NCBI RefSeq assembly: GCF_047601025.1
Contig: NZ_JASGJZ010000001.1
Coordinates: 2,666,001-2,730,000, forward strand
Origin: Pseudorhodoferax sp047601025
GTDB taxonomy: Bacteria > Pseudomonadota > Gammaproteobacteria > Burkholderiales > Burkholderiaceae_C
Direction of reading: 5' to 3'
Length of the DNA stretch: 64,000 bases
In this document: one piece after another, positions 10,025-21,063 of the stretch
How the letters are laid out: each line of letters starts with the position of its first letter
How positions within the stretch are numbered: the stretch's first letter is position 1
Made by a program: the position numbers and the translations under genes
Notes under the pieces: generated by a model
What the model saw: only the letters and a program-made list of their open reading frames with translations
What the model was told of the DNA's origin: nothing
Database searches by the model: none

Positions 10025-10063
10025 AAAAAAGCCCCGTAGGACAGTGGTTCTACGGGGCTTTTT
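10025..10063 (+). terminator. Terminator after the PEP-CTERM gene, second copy of the 39-bp repeat
   Basis: This is identical over 39 bp to 8842-8880, including the 10-base loop, which would be free to drift if only terminator function mattered. The flanking bases differ on both sides. This points to a recent duplication or recombination rather than two independent terminators. Confidence 0.9.
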
Positions 10064-10264
10064 ATTTCAGTCCGCCTGACGTCGCTCCGTTGAAGCATGC
10101 GTCCGTTGTCGGCATTTCTGATGGGTCGACCGTGACATGGCCTTCTCGCAAAAGCCTGAAAAACAAGCGGAGTCGAGCGAAGGTGGTCGGAAATGCGCCT
10201 TGACCTGAGCGGACTGCTGTACTCCGTTCCACGACAAGCGCCATTCCAACGAAAGAGGAAATCC

Positions 10265-11446
10265 ATGATTGTTCGTGCAACGATGCTCGGGCCACTCGTC
10301 CTGGCCACCCTTTCTTCGGCCATATGCCTGCTCCCGATCGCCGCCCGGGCTGACGATGCTCCCGGCCAGATCACCGCCGCCGTGGACCGTGCCTTTCAAC
10401 CGCTCCTGAAGGCGCATGGCGTGCCCGGGATCGCCGTGGCCGTGACGGTCGGTGGCCGGCAGTATTTCTTCAACTACGGAGTGGCTTCGAAGGAAAGCCA
10501 GGTGCCGGTCACGCAGGACACGCTCTTCGAGATCGGCTCCGTCAGCAAGACATTCACCGCGACGCTGGCAGCCTACGCATTGACGCTCGGCAAGCTATCC
10601 CTGGACGATGGCCCGGGCAAGTATGTGCCGCAACTGCGTGGCAGCGCCATCGACAAGGCGACCCTGCTCCAGCTCGGAACCTATACCGCGGGCGGGCTGC
10701 CGCTGCAGTTTCCCGAGGCCGTCACGCATGGTGCCGAGACGTGGGCCTATTTCCGGCAGTGGAGCCCAACCGCCGCGCCAGGCGAGCAGCGGCGATACTC
10801 CAATCCCAGCATCGGCCTCCTCGGGCATGTCACCGGTGTCGCGATGAACGGCGATTTCGCCGATCTCGTCCAAACCGAACTCTTTCCCCGGCTCCGCCTG
10901 CGCCACAGCTACATCCGGGTGCCTGAAGCGGAGATGGGCAACTATGCCTGGGGCTACGACAAGGCCGACAAGCCGATACGCGTGAATCCGGGCGCTTTCG
11001 ATGCGGAAGCCTATGGCGTCAAATCCACCGCCGCCGACATGATCCGTTTCGTCGACGCCAACATCCGGCCGGAGCGTTTCGAGGCTCCGATGCGGGATGC
11101 CCTGGCAGCGACCCAGATTGGATATTTCAGGATCGGCCAGATGGTGCAAGGGCTCGGCTGGGAGCAATATCCCTATCCGATCGCGCTGGACCGACTGTTG
11201 GCCGGCAACTCCGTGACCATGGCCATGGAGCCCCATGCCGCAACGCGACTGATGCCACCGCAAAGTCCTTCGGCGCCCACCCTCTTCAACAAAACCGGCT
11301 CCACGAATGGGTTCGGCGCCTATGTCGCGTTCGTGCCGGAGCAAAGGATCGGCATCGTGATGCTGGCGAACAGGAACTTTCCGATTCCGGCGCGCATCAC
11401 GGCGGCGCATGCCGTGCTGCAGCAGCTTGCCTCGGACGTGCCATAG
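10265..11446 (+). CDS. ampC: Class C beta-lactamase (AmpC family)
   Basis: The 393-residue serine beta-lactamase is periplasmic, with a signal peptide (residues 1-29, ending AARAD). All three class C motifs are present: SVSK at 92-95 (nucleophile Ser and Lys), YSN at 178-180 and KTG at 343-345. The contexts FEIGSVSKTFTA and FNKTGSTNGFGAYVAF are those of true AmpC rather than of an esterase or DD-peptidase relative. Start ATG 10265 has an AAAGAGGAAAT ribosome site. No divergent ampR regulator is adjacent, so expression control is unknown. The gene looks somewhat less GC-rich than the core and lies behind the second terminator repeat. Confidence 0.92.
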   Translation: MIVRATMLGPLVLATLSSAICLLPIAARADDAPGQITAAVDRAFQPLLKAHGVPGIAVAVTVGGRQYFFNYGVASKESQVPVTQDTLFEIGSVSKTFTATLAAYALTLGKLSLDDGPGKYVPQLRGSAIDKATLLQLGTYTAGGLPLQFPEAVTHGAETWAYFRQWSPTAAPGEQRRYSNPSIGLLGHVTGVAMNGDFADLVQTELFPRLRLRHSYIRVPEAEMGNYAWGYDKADKPIRVNPGAFDAEAYGVKSTAADMIRFVDANIRPERFEAPMRDALAATQIGYFRIGQMVQGLGWEQYPYPIALDRLLAGNSVTMAMEPHAATRLMPPQSPSAPTLFNKTGSTNGFGAYVAFVPEQRIGIVMLANRNFPIPARITAAHAVLQQLASDVP

Positions 11447-11507
11447 CCCACCCTCCCCTGCGAGTGTTCCGGAGGGCCGAATTGCTTCGGCGGCCTTCCG
11501 CCCGACC

Positions 11508-11864
11508 TCACATCGCCTGCGCGCCCTGGTGCAGCGTCCGCCCGCCCGTCCCTGGCGCAAGCAGCGCGTCGGGCATGGCGCAGGACTCCATCCGCAGCAG
11601 CGTGCGCGCCTGTTCCAGCGGCATCCGGGTCGCCTGGCTGCCGCGCAGCAGGCCCAGGCAGCGCAGGTGGCGGTTGCAGATGAACCAGATCTCGTCGCGG
11701 TCGTTCGACAGGATGAAGTACGCGTCGGACGTCTCGGACGGGTTGAACAGGCCGAGGGCACGGTAGGCCGTGTCCAGGCCGAAGCCGCTGCGCAGCGGGA
11801 ATGGCGTGGGGCCGTTCGGGAGTTCCTGTACGCGCAAATAGATTCCAGGTTCCAGGCTGAGCAT
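11508..11864 (-). CDS. Hypothetical protein, 118 residues
   Basis: I do not recognise a named family. The protein begins MLSLEPGIYLRVQELPNG and continues with a compact, mixed sequence containing DAYFILSNDRDEIWFICNRH, followed by a helical segment (MPLEQARTLLRM). No signal peptide or membrane segment is seen. The start at 11864 is chosen because a GGAGG ribosome site lies 6 bp before it; the longer upstream frame is arginine-rich and looks like shadow. It is convergent with ampC and divergent from phaB. Confidence 0.65.
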   Translation of the reverse strand: MLSLEPGIYLRVQELPNGPTPFPLRSGFGLDTAYRALGLFNPSETSDAYFILSNDRDEIWFICNRHLRCLGLLRGSQATRMPLEQARTLLRMESCAMPDALLAPGTGGRTLHQGAQAM

Positions 11865-12087
11865 GTGGCCTCCGGTCGTGGCGTCCGCGGCGCGCCGGCG
11901 GGCGCGGCGCATCGGCTGCGAGCGTAGACGCCGCCCGGGGCGCGGCGCGTCGGACGGCACGCCATGTTGCGTCGGCTCGACGAACGGCCATGTCCCTCCC
12001 TTCAGTGTTTTCCTGGGGCGGGCATTCATCACGCATTAGGTACATTTCCGGATAGGTCAACGCACCTATTACGGAGATTTTTCAGAC

Positions 12088-12825
12088 ATGACACAGAAAG
12101 TTGCATACGTCACCGGCGGCATGGGTGGCATCGGAACGGCCATCTGCCGGCGCCTGCACAAGGAGGGCTTCAAGGTCATCGCCGGCTGCGGCCCGACCCG
12201 CGACCATGCCAAGTGGGTGGCCGAGCAGGCCGAGCAGGGCTACACCTTCTACGCTTCCGCCGGCAACGTCGGCAACTGGGAGTCGACGGTCGAGGCCTTC
12301 ACCAAGGCCAAGGCCGAGCACGGTTCGATCGACGTGCTGGTCAACAACGCCGGCATCACCAAGGACCGCATGTTCCTCAAGATGACGCGCGAGGACTGGG
12401 ACGCGGTGATCGAGACCAACCTGAACAGCATGTTCAACGTGACCAAGCAGGTCGTCGGCGACATGGTGGAAAAGGGCTGGGGTCGCATCATCAACATCTC
12501 GTCGGTCAACGGCGAGAAGGGCCAGGCCGGCCAGACCAATTACTCCGCCGCCAAGGCCGGCATGCACGGCTTCACGATGGCGCTGGCGCAGGAACTGGCC
12601 AACAAGGGCGTGACGGTCAACACCGTGAGCCCGGGCTACATCGGGACCGACATGGTGCGCGCGATCCGCCAGGACGTGTTGGACAAGATCATCGCCACGA
12701 TCCCGGTCAAGCGCCTGGGCCAGCCGGAGGAGATCGCCTCCATCATCGCCTGGCTGGCGTCCGAGGAGGGCGGCTACTCCACCGGTGCCGACTTCTCGGT
12801 CAACGGCGGCCTGCACATGGGCTGA
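12088..12825 (+). CDS. phaB: Acetoacetyl-CoA reductase
   Basis: This 245-residue short-chain dehydrogenase has the NADPH motif YVTGGMGGIGTAICRRL at the N-terminus, NNAG near residue 90 and the catalytic YSAAK near residue 151. The PhaB-specific segments TKDRMFLKM and VNTVSPGYIGTDMV are present. It reduces acetoacetyl-CoA to (R)-3-hydroxybutyryl-CoA for polyhydroxybutyrate synthesis. The ribosome site is ACGGAG. It stands alone here without phaA or phaC, and a terminator follows directly. Confidence 0.95.
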   Translation: MTQKVAYVTGGMGGIGTAICRRLHKEGFKVIAGCGPTRDHAKWVAEQAEQGYTFYASAGNVGNWESTVEAFTKAKAEHGSIDVLVNNAGITKDRMFLKMTREDWDAVIETNLNSMFNVTKQVVGDMVEKGWGRIINISSVNGEKGQAGQTNYSAAKAGMHGFTMALAQELANKGVTVNTVSPGYIGTDMVRAIRQDVLDKIIATIPVKRLGQPEEIASIIAWLASEEGGYSTGADFSVNGGLHMG

Positions 12826-12854
12826 TCGGCGCTGCCGCATCTGCGCAACGAGAG

Positions 12855-12881
12855 ACCCGCTTCGGCGGGTTTTTCGTTTTT
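12855..12881 (+). terminator. Terminator after phaB
   Basis: A 6-bp stem ACCCGC/GCGGGT with a TTCG tetraloop is followed by TTTTCGTTTTT. Confidence 0.85.
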
Positions 12882-12962
12882 GGATGCGGACGAATCGCAG
12901 GCCTACGGTAAATTGCAGCGCAGCCCCGCCCGACCAATCCACCCACGCCCGAAAGGCCCGCC

Positions 12963-14663
12963 ATGCCGCACAGTGTCTCCCTGATCAGCACCGTGGCTGT
13001 CGGGTTGGGGCTGGCCCTGGTGTTCGGCTTCCTGGCCTCGTGCATCCGGCTGCCGGCGCTGGTGGGCTACCTGCTGGCGGGCGTGGTGATCGGGCCGTTC
13101 ACGCCGGGCTTCGTGGCCGACGCCGGCATAGCGTCGCAGCTGGCGGAGATCGGCGTGATGCTGCTGATGTTCGGCGTGGGCCTGCATTTCTCGCTGGAGG
13201 ACCTGCTGGCCGTGCGCAAGATCGCGCTGCCCGGCGCCGTGGTGCAGATCGGCGTGGCCACGGCGATGGGCACCAGCCTGGCGCTGCTGTGGGGCTGGAA
13301 CGCCGGCGGGGCGCTGGTGTTCGGCCTGTCGCTGTCGGTGGCCAGCACCGTGGTGCTGCTGCGCGCGCTGGAGGGCCGCGGCGTGCTCGACACCTTCAAC
13401 GGCCGCATCGCGGTCGGCTGGCTGGTGGTGGAGGACCTGGCCATGGTGCTGGTGCTGGTGCTGCTGCCGCCGCTGGGCGGCTGGCTGGGCGGCAGCCAGG
13501 CTACCGACTTCGGCGCGCTGGGGCGCACGCTGGGGCTGACGGTACTGCAGGTCGGCGGCTTCGTCGCGCTGATGCTGGTCGTGGGCCGGCGGCTGTTTCC
13601 CTGGCTGCTGTGGCAGGTGCAGCGCACCGGCTCGCGCGAGCTGTTCACGCTGTGCGTGGTGGCGGCGGCCGTCAGCATCGCGTTCGGCTCGACGGCGCTG
13701 TTCGGCGTGTCGTTCGCGCTCGGCGCCTTCTTCGCCGGCATGGTCATGCGCGAATCGGAGTTCAGCCACCGCGCGGCCGAGGAATCGCTGCCGCTGCGCG
13801 ACGCCTTCGCGGTGCTGTTCTTCGTGTCGGTCGGCATGCTGTTCGATCCGATGGTGCTGGTGCAGCGCCCGCTGCAGGTGGCGGCCGTGGTCGGCATCAT
13901 CGTGATCGGCAAGTCGATCGCGGCGGCGGTGCTGGTACTGGCCTTCCGCTACCCGCTGAACACGGCGCTGACGGTGTCGGCCAGCCTGGCGCAGATCGGC
14001 GAGTTCTCCTTCATCCTGGTCGGGCTCGGGGCCTCGCTCGGCTTGCTGCCGCCCGAAGGGCAGAGCCTGGTGCTGGCCGGCGCGCTGATCTCGATCGCGC
14101 TGAACCCGGCCGCGTTCTACTGCGCCGAGCCGATGCAGCGCTGGATCCTGGCGCGCTCGGCGCTGGCGCGGCGCATGGAGGCGCGCGACGATCCGATGGC
14201 CGAGCTGCCCACGCACACCGAGCCGAAGTACCTGGCGCAGCAGGTGGTGCTGGTGGGCTACGGCCGCGTGGGGCGGCGCATCGCGGCGGCCATGCAGGCG
14301 CACCACATCCCCTTCGTCGTGGCCGAGCAGAACCGCGAGACCGTGGAGCGGCTGCGTGGCGAGGGCATGGCGGCGGTGTTCGGCGACGCGTCCGAGCCCG
14401 GCACGCTGATCCAGGCCCACATCGCACGCGCGCGCATGCTGGTGATCGCCACGCCGGATTCGCTGAACGTGCGCCAGATGATCAGCGTGGCGCGGGCGCT
14501 GAACCCGCAGATCGAGATCGCCGTGCGCACCCACAGCGAGACCGAGGCACGGCTGCTGAACGAGGAGCAGGCCGGCCGCGTGTTCCTGGGCGAGCAGGAG
14601 CTGGCCCAATCCATGTCGCGCCACGTGGTCGAGCGCGCCACGGCCGGCGCCGCGGCGCATTGA
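12963..14663 (+). CDS. Kef/YbaL-type monovalent cation:proton antiporter (CPA2)
   Basis: The 566-residue inner-membrane protein has about 12 hydrophobic segments in residues 5-390, including LPALVGYLLAGVVIGP and FGVSFALGAFFAGMVM. A cytoplasmic TrkA-N/RCK domain follows, with the nucleotide-binding motif VVLVGYGRVGRRIA near residue 425. The family exchanges potassium or sodium for protons and is gated by nucleotides or thiol adducts. The sequence is closest in style to YbaL/RosB. The gene is monocistronic, with phaB's terminator upstream. Confidence 0.92.
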   Translation: MPHSVSLISTVAVGLGLALVFGFLASCIRLPALVGYLLAGVVIGPFTPGFVADAGIASQLAEIGVMLLMFGVGLHFSLEDLLAVRKIALPGAVVQIGVATAMGTSLALLWGWNAGGALVFGLSLSVASTVVLLRALEGRGVLDTFNGRIAVGWLVVEDLAMVLVLVLLPPLGGWLGGSQATDFGALGRTLGLTVLQVGGFVALMLVVGRRLFPWLLWQVQRTGSRELFTLCVVAAAVSIAFGSTALFGVSFALGAFFAGMVMRESEFSHRAAEESLPLRDAFAVLFFVSVGMLFDPMVLVQRPLQVAAVVGIIVIGKSIAAAVLVLAFRYPLNTALTVSASLAQIGEFSFILVGLGASLGLLPPEGQSLVLAGALISIALNPAAFYCAEPMQRWILARSALARRMEARDDPMAELPTHTEPKYLAQQVVLVGYGRVGRRIAAAMQAHHIPFVVAEQNRETVERLRGEGMAAVFGDASEPGTLIQAHIARARMLVIATPDSLNVRQMISVARALNPQIEIAVRTHSETEARLLNEEQAGRVFLGEQELAQSMSRHVVERATAGAAAH

Positions 14664-15098
14664 GCCTGGAAACGGCAGTGGGGTGGTGTCGAGAACAAAG
14701 AAAAGCAAGCGCTGGCACGGGGTGGCGGCCGTTTTCGGCAACTGCGGGGCCGTTCCACATGGGTGCGTCGCACAGCCGATCCATTCCAGGGCGCGGCAAG
14801 CACTTGCCTGCGTTTCGACCCGTCAGCTGCTGTTTTTAGGTTGAGCCGTTTCGGTTTTCCATGAGCCCGCAGCCCGCACGGCTGGCCCGCGGTTCGAGAA
14901 GCCACGGAGCACGCCATGCCAGCTGCCGGCCCGCGGAAGGGGCCTTGGCCCGGTCGCAGGCGTGCCTTGCAGGCCGCAGCTGCTCCGGAGGAGCAACTGC
15001 ATCGGGCCGTCCACGCCTGCGCAGGCAGGCTGGGCACCGCGGGCCGCCGTCCCCTCCAGTGGGCCGGCGGAGCGCGCAGCGCAAAGACCGGAGGCCCG
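14664..15098. other. Convergent intergenic region, no gene seen
   Basis: This gap lies between the antiporter gene (plus) and the cytochrome gene (minus). Open frames here are arginine/proline-rich shadows. A short hairpin around TGCTCCGGAGGAGCA near 14984 has no T-run on either side. No promoter or repeat is evident. Confidence 0.5.
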
Positions 15099-16385
15099 TC
15101 AGCGCGCAGTCGTCGTGCGCAGCTGGTTCACGTCCAGCTCGCTGACGGCCGGCGCGTCGTTGCCCCAGGCGCTGCGCACGTAGGTCAGCACGGCGGAGAT
15201 TTCCCGGTCCGACAGCGCCAGCACGAAGGGCGGCATGCCGTAGGGCCGCGGGTTGCCGGCGGTGGCCGGCGCGAAGCCGCCTTGCAGCACCACCTGCACC
15301 AGGTTGACCGTGGAGGCCATGGTCACCGCCCGGTTGCCGGCCAGCGGCGGGTAGACGCCGCCGGCGCCTTCGCCGGCATCGCCGTGGCACTGCGCGCAGT
15401 GGTGCTCGTAGAGCCGGCTGCCCAGCGTGGCGGTCTCGGTGCCGGGGGCCGGGCGCGGCTGCGACTCGGGCGCGGGCTGCTGCGGCAGGCCCTGCAGGTA
15501 GCGGCCCATGGCGGCCAGGTCCTCGCGCGTCAGGTGCTGGGTGCTGCGCAGCACCACCTCGGCCATCGGCCCGGTGACCCAGCCGCGCGGCGAGACGCCG
15601 GTCTGCAGCAGCGCGACCACGTCGTCCAGCGGCCAGTCGGCCACGCTGGCCTCGCGCACCGAGGTCAGCGCCGGCGCGTACCAGTTCTGCATCGGGATCA
15701 GCCCGCCGGACAGCGGCAGCCGCTCGCTGCTGGCGCCCCAGGCGTTGCGCGTGGTGTGGCAGGCCGCGCAATGGCCCAGGCCGCGCACCAGGTAGGCGCC
15801 GCGGTTCCATTCGGCGTCCTGCGCCGGATCGCTCTGGTACTCACCGGGCCGGAAGTACAGCGCGCGCCAGACCGCCAGCGCCGCCTGCTGGTTGTACGGC
15901 CAGCGCAGTTCGTGCGGCCGGTTCGGCTGGGGCACCGGCGGCAGGCTGCGCAGGTAGGCGAACAGCGCGTCGGCGTCGGCGCGCGTGACCTCGGTGAAGC
16001 TGGTGTACGGGAAGGCCGGCACCAGCAGCCGGCCGTCGCGCGAGCGGCCATGGTGCATGGCGCGCCAGAACTCGGTGGCGGTCCAGCGCCCCAGGCCGTG
16101 CTCGGCGTCGGGCGTCAGGTTGCTGCCGTAGACCGTGCCGAACGGCGTCGGGATGGGCGTGCCGCCGGCATACGCCGCGCCGCCGCGGCTGGTGTGGCAG
16201 GCCGCGCAGTTGCCGGCCCGGGCCAGGTAGGCGCCGCGGGCGACCTGCGCCGGCGTGGCCGGCGCGTCGGGCGCGGCCGCCGCCAGGTCGGGTTCGCCGC
16301 GCACGTTGAGCCACCAGACCAGCGCCGCGGCGCCGGCCAGCAGCAGCGCCAGCACGGCCAGGGCGCGCGGCAGGCGGCGCGTCAT
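15099..16385 (-). CDS. Three-haem cytochrome c (membrane dehydrogenase cytochrome subunit type)
   Basis: The 428-residue protein has an N-terminal membrane anchor or signal (residues 7-26) and three c-type haem sites: CAACH at 60-64, CAACH at 206-210 and CAQCH at 330-334. This three-domain layout is that of cytochrome subunits of membrane alcohol, aldehyde or gluconate dehydrogenases, which pass electrons to ubiquinone in the periplasm. No dehydrogenase gene is next to it, so its electron donor is unknown. It overlaps the upstream cytochrome gene by 4 bp and is surely in one operon with it. Confidence 0.9.
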   Translation of the reverse strand: MTRRLPRALAVLALLLAGAAALVWWLNVRGEPDLAAAAPDAPATPAQVARGAYLARAGNCAACHTSRGGAAYAGGTPIPTPFGTVYGSNLTPDAEHGLGRWTATEFWRAMHHGRSRDGRLLVPAFPYTSFTEVTRADADALFAYLRSLPPVPQPNRPHELRWPYNQQAALAVWRALYFRPGEYQSDPAQDAEWNRGAYLVRGLGHCAACHTTRNAWGASSERLPLSGGLIPMQNWYAPALTSVREASVADWPLDDVVALLQTGVSPRGWVTGPMAEVVLRSTQHLTREDLAAMGRYLQGLPQQPAPESQPRPAPGTETATLGSRLYEHHCAQCHGDAGEGAGGVYPPLAGNRAVTMASTVNLVQVVLQGGFAPATAGNPRPYGMPPFVLALSDREISAVLTYVRSAWGNDAPAVSELDVNQLRTTTAR

Positions 16386-17143
16386 CGCGTGCCTCCCACT
16401 TCCGGTGCGCTGCCGCAGGCCAGCGTGTTGCCGGCGGGCGCCTGCGCCGCGGCCCGGGTATCGGCCGGCAGCGGCTGGGCCGCCAGCCAGCCGGAGACGG
16501 CGGCCACGTCGGCGTCGGCCAGGTGTTCGGCCACGTGGGCCATGCAGTCGGGCGCCAGGGCCTTGCGCTGGCCGGTGCGCCAGGCGCCGAGCTGGCCGTT
16601 CAGGTAGTCGCGCGGCAGGCCGAGCAGGCCGGGCACGTTCGGCGCCACGCCGGTCATGGCCGCGCCGTGGCACTGCACGCAGGCCGGCAGGCCACGCGCC
16701 GGATCGCCCTGGTGCACCAGCTGGCGGCCGCGCTCCAGCAGCGCGGCCGGCGCGCTGGCCGGGGCGGGCGGCGGGTAGGGCAGTTCCAGCGCGGCGAAGT
16801 ACTCGGCGATCTCGCGCAGGTAGTCGTCGCTCAGGCGGTCCACCAGCTGCGTCATCAGGCCGTAGTGGCGGCGGCCGTCGCGGAAGTTCAGCAGCTGGTG
16901 GTACAGGTAGCCGGCCGGCTTGCCGGCCAGCCGCGGGTAGTAGCCGTCGGGCCCGGCGCGGCCCGCCGGGCCGTGGCAGACCGTGCAGGCCGCCATGCGC
17001 TGGGCCATGCTGTCGGGCACGGCCGGCTGTGCCCGGGCGGCACCGGTGGCGAGCAGCGCGAGCAGCGCGAACGGCAGGGCCGCGCGGCGCAGGGCGGGAC
17101 GAAGGGCTGGGCGCTTGGCGCGCGTGGCGGGTCGGAAGGTCAC
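16382..17143 (-). CDS. Di-haem cytochrome c (cytochrome c4-like)
   Basis: The 253-residue periplasmic protein has a signal peptide (residues about 20-38, ending GAARAQP) and two haem sites: CTVCH at 53-57 and CVQCH at 155-159. Segments DGYYPRLAGKPAGYLYHQL and NVPGLLGLPRDYLNGQL repeat in each half, as in cytochrome c4. Such proteins ferry electrons to terminal oxidases. It precedes the three-haem cytochrome gene with a 4-bp ATGA overlap. Confidence 0.9.
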   Translation of the reverse strand: MTFRPATRAKRPALRPALRRAALPFALLALLATGAARAQPAVPDSMAQRMAACTVCHGPAGRAGPDGYYPRLAGKPAGYLYHQLLNFRDGRRHYGLMTQLVDRLSDDYLREIAEYFAALELPYPPPAPASAPAALLERGRQLVHQGDPARGLPACVQCHGAAMTGVAPNVPGLLGLPRDYLNGQLGAWRTGQRKALAPDCMAHVAEHLADADVAAVSGWLAAQPLPADTRAAAQAPAGNTLACGSAPEVGGTR

Positions 17144-17197
17144 GGGCGCCGATCATGCCTCAGCGGCGGGCGCTTCCGGCGGGCCGCCGCGCAGGGG

Positions 17198-17836
17198 CTA
17201 CAGCTTGGGAATGCGCAGCGTCTTGCTGACCATCAGCGTGCCCGACAGCGCGAACAGCAGCGCCAGCGGGTGCAGCCGCCACGGCCCCAGCAGCCAGCTG
17301 CCGCCGTACAGGGCGTCGCCGATGCGGCCCTGGCAGGCCGCGAAGGCCAGCACGCCGACCAGCACCACGCTGGTCGGGATCGGCGTGCCCTCGAAGTAGG
17401 CGACCTTGTCGCTGCCTTGGGACAGCGTCTCGGCCGTCACGTTGAAGCGCGCCAGCCGGCTGACGCCGCAGCAGACGAAGTACAGCAGGATGGCCGCGTC
17501 CCAGCCGCCGGACAGGCCGGCGGCGAAGCCCAGCGCGGCCGGCCCGACGCCGAAGGACACGATGTCGGCCAGCGAGTCGAGCTCGCGGCCCAGCGCCGAG
17601 TGCTGCTGGCGCCAGCGCGCGATGCGGCCGTCCAGCACGTCGAACACCAGCGCGATCGGCGTCATCGCCGCGGCCAGCAGGAAATGCCGCGTCCGTCCCG
17701 TGGCCAGGAACTGCATCGCCAGCAGCACCGAGGCCATGCCGAACGCGGCGTTGCCGAGCGTGAAGAAGTCCGCGAGGTGGAAGCCGCGCAGCATCGAGAA
17801 ATGGCGAGGGGCGGGGCGTTGGGATGGGGCGCTCAT
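17198..17836 (-). CDS. pssA: CDP-diacylglycerol--serine O-phosphatidyltransferase
   Basis: The 212-residue membrane enzyme makes phosphatidylserine, the precursor of phosphatidylethanolamine. The CDP-alcohol phosphotransferase signature is intact: DVLDGRIARW followed by GRELDSLAD, giving the DG-AR-G-D-D pattern. Several transmembrane helices follow, and the early segment FTLGNAAFGM is typical. Start at 17836 (MSAPSQRP) is chosen because the upstream frame has no recognisable domain. Betaproteobacteria often keep pssA near psd, but that is not seen here. Confidence 0.93.
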   Translation of the reverse strand: MSAPSQRPAPRHFSMLRGFHLADFFTLGNAAFGMASVLLAMQFLATGRTRHFLLAAAMTPIALVFDVLDGRIARWRQQHSALGRELDSLADIVSFGVGPAALGFAAGLSGGWDAAILLYFVCCGVSRLARFNVTAETLSQGSDKVAYFEGTPIPTSVVLVGVLAFAACQGRIGDALYGGSWLLGPWRLHPLALLFALSGTLMVSKTLRIPKL

Positions 17837-18173
17837 GCGGCGATTCTCGTGGAGGCGCGGTGTTCTTCGCGCGCCGGCGTTAGTGCGCTGCTGGGCGAGT
17901 ACGGCCGGGATGGCTGTCGCGGCGGGTCGCCCGGTCGCCGAAGGCGGCGATGCGGAACGAGGCGTGAAGCATGCGGCGAGCCCTCTGGAAGGGTGCCATC
18001 CGTCCCGGCCTCGCCCGGCCGACGGCTCGCAGCTGCCGCCGGCGCGGCGGTCCGCGCCGCGGCGCCGCGCCTGATCCCTGTGCGCTCCTACGCGCGCTGC
18101 GGCGCGCCGTCCGACGCACACGGCCGGCCGCCTGGCGAACAATGGCCGCTTTCCCGCTTCCCAGAGCTGTGCG
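17837..18173. other. Divergent intergenic region between pssA and glgX, no gene seen
   Basis: This region must hold the promoters of both genes. No clear -10/-35 pair, operator dyad or protein-like frame was found. Confidence 0.45.
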
Positions 18174-20288
<2,115 letters not shown>

Positions 20289-20411
20289 TGGCCGGCGTTA
20301 CAAGATGAGAACGATTCCTACGCCGGCGGCCGCGGAATGCTGCTAGTGTGCGGTCCCGCCTCGCACGCGGCGCGGAGTGCGCCGCATCGACGGACTGACA
20401 AGGAACACTTT

Positions 20412-21032
20412 ATGAGAACGACATCCTGGGATCGTGTGCTGCTGGCTGCCGCCGTGGCCCTGCCGCTGATCGGCTGCGCGCAGCGGGCCGCGGCGCCACC
20501 GGGCGCGGGCGGCAGCGGCGCGATCGCGAAGCTGGCCACCGCGACCGGCGCGCCGGCCGGCCAGGCCGTGCTGACGGCCGTGCCGGACGGCGTGGAGATC
20601 GTGGTGAACGTGCAGGGCCTGACGCCGGGCCAGCACGGCTTCCACATCCATGCCAACGGCAAGTGCGAGCCGAGTTCCGACGCTGCCGGCAAGACCGTCG
20701 CGTTCGGCGCGGCCGGCGGGCATTTCGATCCGGAAGGCACGGGCCGGCACGGCCATCCCGATCACGGCGTGCGCCATGCCGGCGATGCGCCGAACCTGAT
20801 GGCCGACGCGCAGGGCCGCGCCACGCTGCGCTACGTGAGCCCCAAGGTCACGCTGGCGCCGGGGCCGAACTCCATCATGGGCCGCGCGCTGGTCGTGCAC
20901 GCCGACCCGGACGACTACCAGACCAACCCGGCCGGCAACTCCGGCGGGCGCGTGCTGTGCGGCGTGATCCAGCCGGCCCGGCTCGACGCGGTGGTCGGCA
21001 GCATCGGGCCCGAACGCCACCTGGTGCGCTGA
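20412..21032 (+). CDS. sodC: Superoxide dismutase [Cu-Zn], predicted lipoprotein
   Basis: The 206-residue protein begins with a signal peptide ending in a lipobox (LIGCAQ), so it is probably anchored in the periplasm by lipid. Copper/zinc ligands are visible in GFHIHANGKCEP, GGHFDPEGTGRHGHPDHG and ALVVHADPDDY, with the active-site arginine region GGRVLCGVI. It converts superoxide to peroxide and oxygen. An AAGGAAC ribosome site precedes ATG 20412. The gene converges on trpS with a 31-bp gap. Confidence 0.95.
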   Translation: MRTTSWDRVLLAAAVALPLIGCAQRAAAPPGAGGSGAIAKLATATGAPAGQAVLTAVPDGVEIVVNVQGLTPGQHGFHIHANGKCEPSSDAAGKTVAFGAAGGHFDPEGTGRHGHPDHGVRHAGDAPNLMADAQGRATLRYVSPKVTLAPGPNSIMGRALVVHADPDDYQTNPAGNSGGRVLCGVIQPARLDAVVGSIGPERHLVR

Positions 21033-21063
21033 CGCGCCGGGGCGCGGCCCACGCCGCGGGGGC

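Noticed and set aside
12903..14741. Long minus-strand frames opposite the antiporter gene (and similar ones opposite ftsK, glgX and the catabolic operon)
   Set aside because: They are GC-driven shadows rich in Arg, His, Gln and Ala without motifs or ribosome sites; the other strand holds clear gene families.
14975..15005. Hairpin around TGCTCCGGAGGAGCA in the antiporter/cytochrome gap
   Set aside because: No T-run on either strand and it lies far from either gene end; a short chance palindrome in GC-rich DNA.
20300..20330. Possible Fur-like box before sodC (GATGAGAACGATTCC)
   Set aside because: Too few matches to the Fur consensus and no dyad symmetry.
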